Assembly (NCBI GenBank): GCA_033239005.1 | Contig: BSQZ01000001.1 | Span: forward strand, 10,601,500-10,665,499 | Direction of reading: 5' to 3' | Length of the DNA: 64,000 nt | Source of the DNA: Lamellibrachia satsuma | Lineage: Eukaryota > Annelida > Polychaeta > Sabellida > Siboglinidae | Shown here: piece by piece, positions 49,660-63,560 of the stretch | Numbering within the stretch: position 1 is the stretch's first letter | Layout: every line of letters starts with the position of its first letter | Notes under the pieces: generated by a model | The model's database searches: none | What the model was told of the DNA's origin: nothing | Seen by the model: the letters and a program-made list of their open reading frames with translations, nothing else | Translations under genes and position numbers: made by a program

Positions 49660-50547
49660 GAAAAAGAGGAATTCAATGAGGATTAGATATGATGGAGGAC
49701 CTAGAATTCAATGAGGATTAGATACGATGGAGGACCAAGAATTCAATGAGGATTAGATACGATGGAGGACCTAGAATTCAATGAGGATTAGATACGATGG
49801 AGGACCTAGAATACAATTAGGAATAGATACGATCTAGGACCTAGAATTCAATGAGGGTAAGATACTATGGAGGACCTAGAATTCAATGAGGATTAGATAC
49901 GATGGAGGACCTAGAATTCAATGAGGATTATATACGATGGAGGACCTAGAATTCAATGAGGATTAGATACGATGGAGGACATAGAATACAATGAGGAATA
50001 GATACGATCTAGGACCTAGAATTCAATGAGGGTAAGATACTATGGAGGACCTAGAATTCAATGAGGATTAGATACGATGGAGGACCTAGAATTCAATGAG
50101 GATTATATACGATGGAGGACCTAGAATTCAATGAGGATTAGATACGATGGAGGACCTAGAATTCATTAAGGATTAGATACGATGGAGGACCTAGAATTCA
50201 ATGAGGATTAGATACGATGGAGGACCTAGAATTCAATTAAGATTAGGTACGATGGAGGACCTAGAATTCAATGAGGATTATATATGATGGAGGACCTAGA
50301 ATTCAATGAGGATTATATACGATGGAGGACCTAGAATTCAATGAGGATTAGATACGATGGAGGACCTAGAATTCAATGAGGATTAGATACGATGGAGGAC
50401 CTAGAATTCAATGAGGGTAAGATACTATGGAGGACCTAGAATTCAATGAGGATTAGATACGATGGAGGACCTAGAATTCAATGAGGATTATATACGATAG
50501 AGGACCTAGAATTCAATGAGGATTAGATACGATGGAGGACCTAGATT
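49660..50547. repeat. 35-bp minisatellite
   Basis: About 25 copies of a 35-bp unit (AGGACCTAGAATTCAATGAG then GATTAGATACGATGG). Variants (GAATAGATACGATCT, GGGTAAGATACTATGG) recur in fixed order, so a multi-unit block has itself been duplicated. It starts right after the RT fragment. Confidence 0.95.
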
Positions 50548-50559
50548 TTGCGGCATGGT

Positions 50560-51140
50560 GACTATACGTTGTAGATAGTGGTGCATGGCGAAATGACAGT
50601 GGCGCACGAAACTGAGGAGTGGGACTGGCTGTGCTTGAAAGTCTATGGGCGGCAGTGGATCGTGTCTGGCTGGTGTCATGCAAGACACTGACAGTCTCGC
50701 TGGTCGATGAAATGGGCACACGGCTGGTGGTGGCATCTGTCTACTGCCCAACAGAGTGCAATGCAGGCACAGCGGGCAAATATCGCTTCTTCCATGTGGC
50801 GGTCGAGGAGTCTAAAAGTTGTAGTCGGGTCGCACACAGTAGTGTGGTGTCCGTTGTATGTGGTGACTTCAATGGGGAGTTAGCAGCATATCACCCCTCG
50901 GAGATGGCAGCTGCAGGACTCGGCCACGTCGCAGCTGGAGTGATCGATAGGTCGGGTATGGCCATGGCCGAGCCCAACTGCAATAGACGAAGGCTGCCCG
51001 AGGAAGCTGCCGCAGCTGGTCGATGTGATGCGAGTTCATTTGTACGAAAACCGTATAGAAGGCGATGGACGTTCCGGGGCAACTTCGGTGGTGACCAGGA
51101 GCAACAGAAGCGCTACTATGACAGGGTGCTGATTGCAAAG
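50560..51140 (+). pseudogene. LINE endonuclease fragment
   Basis: Plus strand: RLVVASVYCPTECNAG and VVSVVCGDFNGELA are the YxPT and GDFN blocks of the LINE endonuclease. Frames shift later. RYYDRVLIAKSTKGRIKDCR follows without a recognisable domain. Confidence 0.65.
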
Positions 51141-51559
51141 TCGACCAAAGGTCGTATCAAGGACTGCCGCACGCACCGAGGTGTACTGAAGGACTCATCA
51201 TGCGCTAGTGGTGACCCCGCTGAGAGTGGGACTGTGCCAATGCAAGCCGCCACACGGCCCTCAGCGCATCACTCGTGTACTCCGTTGCGAAGAGACAGCA
51301 TCCGAGGTCTCGAAAGCACTAGCAGCAGCAGTGGGAGAGACATATGCTGACTGGGCTGATGTGTAGACAAATGAGCTGTGGAGAAGGAACGCTCTGTGCA
51401 TTGTAGGGACTGGTGAAGCAACAAGGATGAACGCAGACCGTAGACAGCCATGGACAACGGAGAGTACCTGGCATTTCATGGTGAAACATGCTGAACTCAT
51501 GCAGAGAGGTGCTAAAGCTGCAACAATGGCTGATTCCAACAGACTGGTCAAGACAGCTG

Positions 51560-51892
51560 CCAGTGCAGACTGGTTAACATAGCTGGAGGAAGCCATGAAA
51601 GAGGCCACGGCAGCTGCCGTTGCTGACTGGTTAACAGTGCTGGAGGAAGCCATGAAAGAGGCCACGGCAGCTGCCCATGCTGACTGGTTTACAGGGCAGG
51701 AGGAAGCCATGAAAGAGGTCAAGGCAGCTGCCCGTGCTGACTGGTTAACATAGCTGGAGGAAGCCATGAAAGAGGCCACGGCAGCTGCCCGTGCTGACTT
51801 GTTAACAGGGCTGGAGGAAGCCATGAAAGAGGCCACGGCAGCTGCCCGTGCTGACTGAGTACCAGGGCTGGAGGAAGCCATGAAAGACGCCA
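51560..51892. repeat. 57-bp minisatellite
   Basis: Six copies of a 57-bp unit (GGAGGAAGCCATGAAAGAGG, CCACGGCAGCTGCC, GTGCTGACTGGTTAACA). A length of 19 codons and an open minus frame suggest an expanded coding piece of a retroelement. Confidence 0.9.
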
Positions 51893-51929
51893 CGGCAGCG
51901 GACGGGGTCGGAGACTCGCGACGCGTGCA

Positions 51930-52640
51930 CCAGATTATGCCAATTTCATGACAATTGTATTTTGCTTGGTGTTCTTGTTTCTCTTCTACTGTCTTGCATC
52001 GATTGACCATTTGTTTCATTTGTTTCCTTTCTTTGATCGGCGTCCATGTTGCTGTTGATAGCCACATCTTGTGGTTTCTCTCTGTTTTGCCTAGGACTTC
52101 TTTGCACGCTTCTTTCCAGGTTTCTTTTAGTGTGGCCCTGACAATGTCTATGGAGTCCTCTGTCATATCCTCTAGGGCTTCAAACCTCTTTCTCACAGCA
52201 CAGTTGAACTCGAGTTTTATTTATCTTGACTTTAGTTTGTGAACATTGTACTGTTGTTGTGGTCTATTTGCTGAGTGTACGCATTTCTTCAGCTTTATTC
52301 TCACAGTTCCTAGTAGGAGATGGTGGTCTGATGCCACATCTGCTTCTCTCTTTACTCGTGTGTACAGAAGACTTCTTCCACCAATAACTTAGTCGTTAAA
52401 TGTACAAAAGTCTGTGTTCTCCTGTAGCAAGCCTAGTTTGTCCGGTCCGTTCCATCTGGTCTCGCTAAGACCCAGCACCTGGATGTTGTATTTCTTCATT
52501 TCATGTGCCACTTGAGCCGATTTCCCAGTCTGGTTCATGGTCCAGACATTCCAACTGCCTATTCTGGTGTTTCTTTTGTCAGTAAGCAGATGATCTGTCG
52601 GCGGTCTGACTTCCCGACGGCTTTCATCAGGTCACGTCAT
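51930..52640 (-). pseudogene. LINE (RTE-like) endonuclease and linker, minus strand
   Basis: Minus strand: GSWNVWTMNQTGKSAQVAHE and QVLGLSETRWNG (endonuclease start) near 52430-52560. Then VASDHHLLLGTVRIKL near 52290-52345 and the linker RKRFEALEDMTEDSIDIVRA, KEACKEVLGKTERNHKMWLS at 52190-52000. Stops interrupt it. Confidence 0.75.
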
Positions 52641-52980
52641 GTTGCACTCCAAGGAGGGATCATCTTGGGTTGTTGAATTAGTTGAATAGTTCATCGTTTC
52701 GGTTTCTGTAATCAGCTTTACCCCTGGATGGGTGATTGGCTCAGTCAGTGGGATTTTCTGTCAGGGTTGTCCTTTCCTTAGCCCTTTTACTGTGTCTGTC
52801 CCCTTGTCACAAGATTCAGGTACAACATGATCCACCACAAGAAGGTACAGTCGGACCTGCTCAGGAGAGGTTGTGTGTCACATCATTGAGTCATTTAGAC
52901 CAAAGAATGTTTTGTGTGTCACATTTCTGAGCCATTTAGACCAAATACTGCAGCAAACCCATTGTCGTTGGATGCATCGG
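52641..52980. other. no gene seen
   Basis: Spacer between a LINE and a DIRS-like remnant; an open stretch with a hydrophobic start (VVLSLALLLCL) has no other support. Confidence 0.4.
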
Positions 52981-52984
52981 TATA

Positions 52985-53860
52985 TAGCTTAATCGTTGAA
53001 GAAGAATTTCTGATCGAGCAACATACTCTTGCCATTAAAGGCGGGCAGGAAAAGTTGCCAGGCACGTAAGTCGGCACGTGCCTCAATATTTAGCGCCACA
53101 TAATGGTGCGGAAGGACTATTCCTCGGGCGAGACTGATTAATCGTCTCCAAAACGCGCACCCCGATGGTACGGCTAAGCAAGCGAAACTTAATAGACCAA
53201 TGAGAGACTGCAAGGCACGCAATTTAACCTACCAGTGTTGTAGCCTTTGCGATCTGACGGAAGTCTGAGTTCCATCGCGGTAGTGTCAATCTCGATGCCA
53301 TACACAGTTTGACAGGTAGAGGGGCAGACAACGTTTATCAACATTCAAGAGAATTCCTTGAGTAGCTGAGAGTAGCTCAAACGATAGTAGTGAATTCATG
53401 CAGTCTGTGTCACGTGCTGGACCTACAGAAATAAAACGTCCAAGAGATGTGTGACGCCGACTAAACCAAATTTGTGTTGCAACATCCACTGCACTGCACA
53501 ACTGAAACTCTTGAAAGTCCGGCAGTTAACGGAGGAACCTATAGGAAGAACTCTGACGTGGTAGAACTGGCTCTTCCACATGATCCCCAACAAGGGGTAA
53601 TCCTGTGGCCTGATGGGAATTAACCTGAAAGCGTCTTGGGTGTCCGCCGTGGCCGTAAGGTTTCACCAGTTCGACAACCCTGTCCAGTGTCTCGTATTGC
53701 ACTGCTGTGAATTCCCTACCAGTGTAACAATTTATAGAATCACCGCGGGGAAAGGAGAGATCACGGATAAGTCGGAATTTGCCGGGTTCATGTTTGGGAA
53801 TTAAATCAAGTGACGACGCATGAAAATCGGAAAAGGGGGTGTTCAAAAGGGCCCGCCATA
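52985..53860 (-). pseudogene. DIRS-like element RT/RNase H remnant
   Basis: Minus strand. 53846-53526 reads PFSDFHASSLDLIPKHEPGK, FRLIRDLSFPRGDSINCYTG, YETLDRVVELVKPYGHGG, the start of a DIRS-type RT. 53222-52989 reads LQSLIGLLSFACLAVPSGCA, WRRLISLARGI, LNIEARADLRAWQLFLPAFN, the bridge to RNase H. The middle is frameshifted and the active-site box is not found. No tyrosine recombinase is seen. Confidence 0.75.
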
Positions 53861-53879
53861 CGGCCCAAGCCTATCTCCT

Positions 53880-54500
53880 TTTGCAATTTAACTTCAACTA
53901 CCGTAGCAGCCGGTAGAGCGGAATAGTGAATTGTGGCCCATCATAATGTAGAGGAAATCCGTTTGTGAAGCCCTCTAACATTGCTGCGGCAGTCTGATCA
54001 TAGCCGGACATATATTGTGACAATGCGCTAAGTTTGATTGAGGTTGGAACCCATGTGCGCCAAATTGGCGATTAGCCGCGTAGACGGGGTGGGGTCCACA
54101 TCGACTGGTGGGATGTGGGCCATTACACTTTGAGCAAACATGTCGGAATGGGCAGACGGACTGTGTGTATTCTCGTGCTTGTTCAAACTGGTAGCACTGG
54201 CCTTTCCGAAACTGCGACTGTTTTGAGAAACGTCCCCAGTTTCGCGATTGGTTTCGAAAGGAAGTACCAGTGGCCCTGGTGTTCCGCTCCATACATCGGA
54301 AACGCAAATCCCAAATGCACTTGCCCACAACTCAAGCCATGTGTTGTCATATCCCGGCGGAAACATTCGTCGTAGTATCTCCAGGCCATGCCACCGAAAC
54401 TACGCGCCACGGCACTGACATCCGACATGTGTTCGAAAAGACCCGGCGCACGCTGTGGATAGTGAGAGTACACGAATCTAGATCATCCAATATCCTCTCA
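53880..54500 (-). pseudogene. DIRS-like element Gag remnant
   Basis: Minus strand, ahead of the RT in reading order. FGGMAWRYYDECFRRDM, then a zinc-knuckle-like CPFRHVCSKCNGPHPTSRCG. Two frames are needed. Confidence 0.6.
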
Positions 54501-54924
54501 GAAAACGTCTATAGTGAAATGTGGACTGTTATATGTAATGTTGTTTACTATTTATGCATGCGTGTATGTGTGCGTGCGTGCGGGCGTGCGTGCGTGTACA
54601 TAGGTACTTTTTAGCCGGCGTGTCGGGTAAAAAATACCGATTTTGAAAAGTGGTAATAACTTAAAATATTTGTTTTTGTTGAACGTGGTTCTTGTGTTGA
54701 GGATGCCAACTGTTCACATCTTTCTAATAAAATGTTCTATAGCGTTTAACTCGAATCTTATACACGTGTTTCCTTAGGGGGTACGAATTACCCGAATCAA
54801 TTTAATGACTAGTAGCACCATGTACCAATGCATAAATGGATATTTCTGTGAAAATGTTTTGTATCCTGAAATTTGGTAAACACTTATGAACTACAAAGTT
54901 ACATGTGCTATTTTTGATAGCACA

Positions 54925-55045
<121 letters not shown>

Positions 55046-55047
55046 AG

Positions 55048-55475
<428 letters not shown>

Positions 55476-56385
55476 TTCTGTTTCATTGCGTGTCGTGTTT
55501 TAACTGTGTTAGAAGCGAATCATTACACTTTGTGTTATACCCAAGCATAACCTATGTAATAAGAAGAATTACCCCTTTTCATCATTAGAAGATAGCTCTT
55601 TTGCGGAACACTGTGTCCTGTTGAATAAATGATTGTGTCATTTTCGGTCCGTGTCTCATTAATAAACTGTTGACCTATTATTCACACTTGTGCCCTGTTC
55701 ATAATTGAACGTGCCCTTTTTAGCCAAATCCCTCCAATGACCTCCTTTTGTCACACGATGTAATTTTTTTCACTGAAAGGGTCATTTTGGGGCGCCGCCT
55801 CCAAAAAAATCCGTAAACGGCTCTTTTATGGAAATTTATATCCTCTTTTTTTCCAATGAAATTGCCGTTTAAGGACGTTGCCCCAGTCAAACTTGACTAA
55901 AATGCCGCGACAAAAACAATCTATGTAAAAATACCAGGGACGGATAAGGCAGTATGAAGCATGATTGGGGGCAAGGAGTGATGGGAAGAAGTTGGTCTGA
56001 TGGGGGGGGGGGAGGGGCACAAATGAATTTACTTTGGGTGGGGACAATCCGCTCACTTTGTGTATAAAATATTTAAATAAATAAAAAAATATTCAAGATA
56101 TTGTTTAATTTGGCTCAGAATTTTTTTATGAAGAGGTATTTGTTTATGTGATTTTGCTATTAAAGTCGATGGGGCGATTTCAGGCCAACATTCAGGCACT
56201 CGGGGTTCGTATATTTGAGACCCCATAGCACATAAAAAAAACTAAAATTGTCACCCAAGTGTTTCTGTAGACAAAGCCCCTATTGAAAACAGTTATAAAA
56301 AACTGTAATACAGACTACAATTCAACAAACTATAATACACATTATTGGAATAATTATTTTAACATATCCAAAACTTATCTCCCCG
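55476..56385. other. no gene seen
   Basis: Non-coding. A G run lies at 55999-56010. No recognised repeat or gene. Confidence 0.5.
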
Positions 56386-56389
56386 TATC

Positions 56390-56615
56390 TCCTATGTGAG
56401 CTGCGCCACAACCCTTACACGGTATTTGGTAGACTAGTTCATCCTGTTCTTTCGGTTCTACTCTCCTTTGGGCCTACAAACAGACGTCTCAGTGTTGTGT
56501 GGAGAGACATGGCTGTGGCCACGCCGTATTTCTTAAGTACCCGTTCAACCCTCTCTGAGACAGCTTCTACGTACGGGATGACAACCTATCCTGAGACATG
56601 TTCACAATAATGTGA
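56390..56615 (-). pseudogene. Penelope-like GIY-YIG region remnant
   Basis: Minus strand: VVIPYVEAVSERVERVLKKY, GVATAMSLHTTLRRLFVGPK, then a shifted TKYRVRVVAQL-type stretch where IPCKGCG-like residues are expected. This is the region before and at the start of the GIY-YIG nuclease of Penelope-like elements. Clade uncertain. Confidence 0.5.
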
Positions 56616-56814
56616 TACAACAAACAAACAAACAAACAAACTACAATACAGACATTTAATACAACATACTGTATAATACAGACAAACTATGGTGTATACT
56701 ATAATACAACAAACAATAATACTGATGACGGGCATGAGACTATACTACAACTTACTCTTGACGAACCGACGTATCATTCAATCACCGCCCGCAGCATATT
56801 AGGCCTACGCCGGT

Positions 56815-56895
56815 AAATGTGTTTTATTTGCCTGACCAATCAGAAGCACGTTAGGGTTCAGTGTTAACCCGCCGAGCCAGGTGCAGCGCTCTGAC
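56815..56895 (+). promoter_or_regulatory. 5' block of the repeat-stalk family, isolated copy
   Basis: CCTGACCAATCAGAAGCACG and GCCGAGCCAGGTGCAGCGC, as at 47400-47465 and 63030-63060, without a downstream gene. A LINE fragment follows. Confidence 0.45.
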
Positions 56896-56904
56896 CTGAA
56901 ACAA

Positions 56905-57220
56905 CCTTCGGATATTATGATTTACGGCTTTGAGTGGCTACTACGATTTCTATCCAAACCAACGAAGGAACGCGCAGTCTATGCCACCATCACATCGCGG
57001 CTTGACTACTGCAACTCATATACGTCAAGTCTACAGGCAACATCGCGCGTCTGCAACGAATATTGATTCTGCGTCGTTCACGGAGCGACAGTGCCAGGCC
57101 CCTGTTACAAGAACTTCACTGGCTGCCCGTGGCTCGCAGAGTCGATTTCAAGATACTGGTACTTACATACAAAGCCATGCACGACGAAGCGCCAGTGTAT
57201 CTGAAAGTGAAGTGCACCCG
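56905..57220 (+). pseudogene. CR1/L2-like LINE RT C-terminal fragment
   Basis: ATITSRLDYCNSYTSSLQAT, then in another frame SDSARPLLQELHWLPVARRV and FKILVLTYKAMHDEAPVYLK, the conserved stretch after the RT domain. Confidence 0.8.
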
Positions 57221-57735
57221 TATGGAACACTTTACCTAACTTTATGTTTCAAATGTCGACTAAAGACACACATTTCTTTCGTATCGCATATTAGTTAACA
57301 TTGTCATCTACTCATTGCAATTTAATTATGACTATTCCAGTAATCTTATTCATGATAGTTAACATTATTTTTATCATGAAAAATATTATTAAATACATAT
57401 TTTAGTAAATTATTTATCATTATTAATCATAAATACACATTTACTTATTTATTAGTATTGTATCGCTATATAATTATTGTGCTATGTTTATTTCATAATA
57501 AGTCTTATTACTAGCAGCATTTTCATATATTTATTTAGTTATTTTTTATAATTTTTTTTATCAATTCTACACTGTTTTATTGTGCTATATTTATTTGAAT
57601 TAATTCTTATTACTAGTGATATTTTAATATATTTATTTGTTGATTTTGCAATTCTGTACTATTTTGTGTATTTTGTCAAAACTCATAGTGTACACAACGA
57701 ACCTATGACATGTATTTGTTACTAAACCAAAACAA
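57221..57735. other. AT-rich spacer
   Basis: TTATTTAT- and ATATTTAT-rich DNA, with no gene. Confidence 0.6.
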
Positions 57736-57738
57736 ATA

Positions 57739-58575
<837 letters not shown>

Positions 58576-58689
58576 ATATTTAACAAGATTTGTCATCCAA
58601 GCCAAAGGCCCGGATGACAAGTGGACAAGGAAGCCTTTGGCTTAACGAGAGTCCAACAATTTTCATCTACGTGTAACCCGCCCTCTTGA

Positions 58690-61435
58690 GATATGTGTCA
58701 ACCTTGTTTTTAAGCATATTCACGTTGTTAGCAGTTACACAATCCATAGATAATATGTTCCATTCATTTAGTGTCCTTTGTGAGAATGAGTACTTCCTGA
58801 TAACCAATCTACACTGATCATTTACAAATTTTACCTAATTTCCTCTAGTTCTACTTTTTTTTTTTGAGTGACAGAAACATATTTTTATCAATATTTTCAT
58901 GGCAATTCAATTTCTTAAAAAACTTCAATCTCATCTCGTCTTAACAGCCTTGTCTCTTGGGTTGTTAAGCCATATTATTTTAGGCGTTCTTCATAATTAA
59001 GGTCTCCGAGTTCTGGAATGATTTTAGTTGCTCTCCTATGTATGCGTTCAAGCGTATCTATATCCTTCTTACGATATGGTCTCCACGTCTGCATATAGTA
59101 TTCTCAACGAGTTCTAACTATTGCTTGATACAGAGGTATAATTAGCTTTTTTCCTTGTATGTTATGTTTCTCCTAATCAACCCACGTATTTTATTACCCT
59201 TTGAAGCTGCAATAACATACTGTTCTGAAACCTTCTTATCAGCACTTACTGTTATTCCTAAGTCATTTTCTTTTACAGTGATACCCAGAACAGTATCTCC
59301 CATATTATAGTTTATATCGAAGTTCCCGTGTCCAGTGTGTAGGCATTTACATTTCCCAAAATTGAATAACATCTGCCAATTTTTAGACCATTTAACTAAT
59401 TTGTCTAGATCGTTTTGTAAATATTGTTTATCACCATCAGTGTTAATATTTCTAAACACTTTTGTGTCATCCGCAATTTCAGTACGTTGCTTGTTATATT
59501 ATCGTCCAAGTCATTGTTATATTATCGATCAAGTGTTAACAGTTCTAAACACTTTTGTGTCATCCGCAAATTTCAATACGTTGATTGTTATATTATCGTC
59601 CAAGTCATTGATATATATTAAGAATAATAAAGGTTCTAATGCTGATCCTTGTGATACCCACTCAAAACTGATTTCTAGTTTGAAACATCTCCATCTACTA
59701 CAACACGCTATCTTCTATCACCATTTTTCTATCCAGTCAATTATGCCATCCCCGATACCATGGGCTTTTAATTTAAGTAGTAATCTTTGATGTGGCACTT
59801 TGTCAAAATCTTTCTGAAAATCTAAGTAGATAATAACTACTGGCGATCCCTCGTCTGTCCACTTAGTGATTTCTTCCAAAAAAGATAACAGATTTGTTAA
59901 GCATGGCCTCGCTTTTTGGTAATGCATGTTGAGATTAATTTAATTAGTTATGCCTAACAAGGACGTCCACCATATGGTATTTTATTTAACTTACGTTAAA
60001 CTCATTGGTCTATAATTATCTGACTTATTTCTCGAACCCTTTTTCAATAATGGTATGATGTTTACTTCTTTCCATCCTAAAGGAACAACTCCCTGTTTTA
60101 ATGACAAGTTGAACACTCTTGCAAGTGGTATACTGGTGTGTTCTACTGTTTCCATTAGTATTTTTGGAGGAATTGCATCCACTCCAGATCATTCATTATC
60201 CTTCATTGCTTTATTTTCTTAGCTACCATTTCTGGAGTTACAATTAACTGCCCTAAATAGTAAGATTTAACCTCCTGAAATTTAGCATTTGGAACTGGCA
60301 ATGAACTAATATCCTCTCTAGTAAATATTAAACTGAAGTAACCATTTAGGTCTTCCGCCAGTTAAAAAACCTTGTGATATTATATTTCCAGCACTGTCTT
60401 CTAGAGGATCGACCTTGTCTCGTACGTTTTACTTACTCCTGACATTTGCATAAAAACTGCTGCTGTCATTTTTTATGTTACATGCTAGTTTTTGGTCATA
60501 GCTTCTTTTAGATTGTCTAACTTCAGTCGTAGCTGCATTAAATGCCTCTTTGTAATTTGCATAGTCTTAATTTTTTCTGGTACGCTTGAAAACTATTTTC
60601 TAATAGCTTCTTTTGACAAGTGTTTCTTTCTGGGCCGTTTTCCTTGTTTTTTTTCAAGGGAAAAAATTATCAATGATACTCTTAATTTTAGATTTTAGAA
60701 TGTTCCAACATTTAATTGCGATCTTATTCCTCAGCATGTTATTCCAATCTAGCTTTGCTAAGTATTTTTTCATATATTTGTTTTTACTTTGTGGAAGTTT
60801 CTCTTGTACATTTTTTTACTTTCTGTTTTTACATTGATGTCAAAATGTATTTGATTACGATCACTGTTACCCAATGGTTCGTGTATTTTTACATTCTCTT
60901 CCCTGGTTGGTTCTAGCACGTGCTGAGCAAGGAAGCTATCCTGAATTAAAAATAGAAATTGTTGGTCCTCTCCTCCTGGATTCTCTAGAGATTTTCATAT
61001 ATTGTGTCCGTGGCTAAAATCTCCCATTATGATACATTCCCCTTTACTCACTCATTTTTGTGTTATCCTCTTCGTTTATGTTTGGACTTCGGTAAACTAA
61101 TCCAATAGTTAATGTTGAATTTTCTGAAACTACTTTGCACCAAACAGCTTCATTGCAGTATGCCTCTCATTCTAATTTTATTTCGTAAGCCTCAATAGAA
61201 TCTATAACATATAGAATAACTCCCCCTCCATTTCTTCTTATTCGAGCTCTCCTAAATATTACGTATCCTGTCAGTCCCAATTCAGCATCTGTTAAGTCTA
61301 TATTGGCCCATGATTAGGTTATACCAATTATGTCAGGGCCTATATCTTTTACCATATTGTTTAATTCGTTTTCTTATTTACCATGCTCCTTGCATTTAAA
61401 AACACACATTTATAACCAGCACCAGATATGTTTTG
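58690..61435 (-). pseudogene. CR1-like LINE, nearly full length but decayed
   Basis: Minus strand, in order. Endonuclease region near 61300-61010: IGLVYRSPN and CIIMGDFSHG, with stops. RT starts at 60182 (DAIPPKILMETVEHTSIPLA, VPLGWKEVNIIPLLKKGS). It continues at 59927 (YLDFQKDFDKVPHQRLLLKL) and 59459 (SKNWQMLFNFGKCKCLHTGH, ASKGNKIRGLIRRNITYK). The catalytic YxDD part is lost around 59480-59650, where a 55-bp duplication also lies (CTAAACACTTTTGTGTCATC twice). Confidence 0.8.
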
Positions 61436-61454
61436 CAGACATTTTGTTCCTACC

Positions 61455-62340
61455 TCGACAACACACCGGAAGAGAGACATAACAACCACTACAACAACAC
61501 GGGCATACTCTACAACAACACGGGCGAACACTACAACAACGCGGGCGAACACTACAACAACACGGGCGAACACTACAACAACACGGGCGAACACTACAAC
61601 AACACGGGCTCACTCTACAACAACACGGGCTCACACTACAACAACACGGGCGAACACTACAACAACACGGGCTCACACTACAACAACACGGGCTCACTCT
61701 ACAACAACACGGGCTCATACTACAACAACACGGGCTCACACTACAACAACACGGGCTCACTCTACAACAAAACGGGCTCACACTACAACAACACGGGCTC
61801 ACACTACAACAACACGGGCTCACACTACAACAACACGGGCTCACACTACAACAACACGGGCTCACTCTACAACAACACGGGCTCATACTACAACAACACG
61901 GGCTCACACTACAACAACACGGGCTCACACTACAACAACACGGGCTCATACTACAACAACACGGGCTCACACTACAACAACACGGGCTCACACTACAACA
62001 ACACAGGCTCACACTACAACAACACGGCAAAACACAACTACAACAGTAGGCAACTCGTTGTGGATTGTATACACTTCTTTTCTTCTTTTCCGCTCCGTTG
62101 GTGTTGTATGTTCACAAGCAAGTTGAAGCGGGTTGACAATGGCACATCTACCGACCAAGAGATCGAATTACCCGATAATGTTCGGGCTGCCACACCTTCC
62201 GATCTGGAAATAGCATCTGGAAGTCGGTTATGGCTTGTTCGGAAAAGTGAAGCGTCACGATGTGCTCTCCCTCCGTGTTCCCTGCTGTACAGCGTTGAGG
62301 GTCAGTAAAGTATTGTCGAGCCACTTACTTAACGAATTGA
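61455..62340 (+). pseudogene. repeat-stalk/PPPY gene family, copy 3
   Basis: Stalk of about 26 units of the 21-bp repeat (61485-62030), some with GGGCGAA in place of GGGCTCA, then the hydrophobic stretch and tail start (LKRVDNGTSTDQEIELPDNV, TPSDLEIASGSRLWLVRKSE). The PPPY part is replaced by ALPPCSLLYSVEGQ, so the tail is truncated. The tail is in the NNTGS stalk frame, not the TTTTRAH frame as in copy 2. The left edge abuts the LINE. Confidence 0.5.
61485..62032. repeat. 21-bp minisatellite, copy 3
   Basis: About 26 units of CACTACAACAACACGGGCTC plus A; the first five read GGGCGAA. Confidence 0.95.
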
Positions 62341-62395
62341 AAGCGCAACGGTCGACTAGCGCAGGACATGGGTCTACTGTATATTCTACCTGTAG

Positions 62396-62404
62396 TGCGT
62401 GTGT

Positions 62405-62471
<67 letters not shown>

Positions 62472-62509
62472 TGTGTGTGTCTGTCTGTATGTGTGTGTAT
62501 GTATGTATG

Positions 62510-62607
<98 letters not shown>
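62396..62607. repeat. (GT)n/(GCGT)n then (TA)n microsatellites
   Basis: Same order as after copy 2, following GGTCGACTAGCGCAGGACAT. Confidence 0.93.
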
Positions 62608-62608
<1 letters not shown>

Positions 62609-62609
62609 T

Positions 62610-63020
62610 TACTTTTTATTACTTTTCACATATCTAAACTTACTCTGCCCTACATTCGCGTGTAACACACCAGGAAGTGTAGCTCAAGCATGGCCTATTC
62701 ACAGCCAATACCCGGAAGTAACACGTATGTGGGCTACTGTGTATTACGAAGAAACATTATGAAGCGTAAGTCCCTAGCACGTCACATATACAAGATGTAA
62801 AGTAATATGTCTTTGTCATCGTATAATTACGGAAAAAATACAATCAGACTTCGCACCTCTAATTAGTCCTCTGACTGCGATCGTTACTTCCCCTGACACT
62901 GTCTGACACAGGCTTTGTGAGAAAGACTCACAAAAACATATTTCAACACGACAGATACAAAGCGACCGAGCCAGCAGGTTGTAGCACTTTTGAAGCAAAC
63001 GAACTCATGCAAGTATGAAG
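62610..63020. other. no gene seen
   Basis: Non-coding spacer. Confidence 0.5.
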
Positions 63021-63024
63021 CACG

Positions 63025-63285
63025 TAAAGTTTCAACCCGCCGAGCCAGGTGCAGCCTCTGACCTGAAACAGCCTTCGGCTATTGTGATTTCCGGTTTTGA
63101 GTGACTACGCAGAAAGCAACCGACAGACCGTGCAGAGAACGACGTATGCAGTCGGGGGAGGGGGGGGGGGTCCCCACATAGAAACGTTTTGTTTGCCTGG
63201 CCAATCAAAAACATGTTTGGGGTCATCGTTGACTTATCGCGCCAGGTACAACGCTGAGACGCAATCAGTTGTGGACCGTGGCCGC
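63025..63285 (+). promoter_or_regulatory. 5' block of the repeat-stalk family
   Basis: GCCGAGCCAGGTGCAGCCTC, a G run, CATAGAAACGTTTTG, CTGGCCAATCAAAAAC with a CCAAT box, and CGCCAGGTACAACGCTGAG; order partly rearranged relative to 47221-47475. Confidence 0.5.
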
Positions 63286-63327
63286 GATGCTCGTCTCGTT
63301 CCTACTGCTCACTGCGGTCGTCTCACG
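63286..63327 (+). CDS. signal-peptide first exon, repeat-stalk family
   Basis: ATG at 63286 followed by LVSFLLLTAVVS, a signal-peptide hydrophobic core, then a consensus donor (CTCACG then GTAAGTTCG, 63327/63328). The rest of the gene would lie beyond the window or be lost. The copy at 47300 has the same frame without the donor. Exon 1 of the family is inferred from this pairing. Confidence 0.4.
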
Positions 63328-63407
63328 GTAAGTTCGTACGAGATCAGTCATTACGAACTCCATCCCAAACTAACACTCTACATATTATAGTGGAAGGCAG
63401 TTTTTGA

Positions 63408-63560
63408 GAGGCGCGGTAGTGCAGTGGTTAGCTGGTTATCTGCTTTACGTGTCATAGTTACACCGGGACCAGGCATTATATACCAGGTGTAAAAACCTGG
63501 GTTTCAACGTTGTTGACTGCGTATCACTCGTGACTCGGATGTCGGTTGCGTCTCACTAAA
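63408..63560 (+). repeat. tRNA-derived SINE head
   Basis: A-box TAGTGCAGTGG at 63417-63427 fits TRGYNNARNNG exactly. A B-box-like GGGTTTCAAC lies at 63499-63508, and a pyrimidine/purine tail follows. The A-B distance is longer than in a tRNA, so this is a SINE or relic, not a tRNA gene. Confidence 0.4.

Noticed and set aside
63408..63560. tRNA gene
   Set aside because: A box fits, but the A-B spacing and lack of a cloverleaf make it a tRNA-derived SINE at most.
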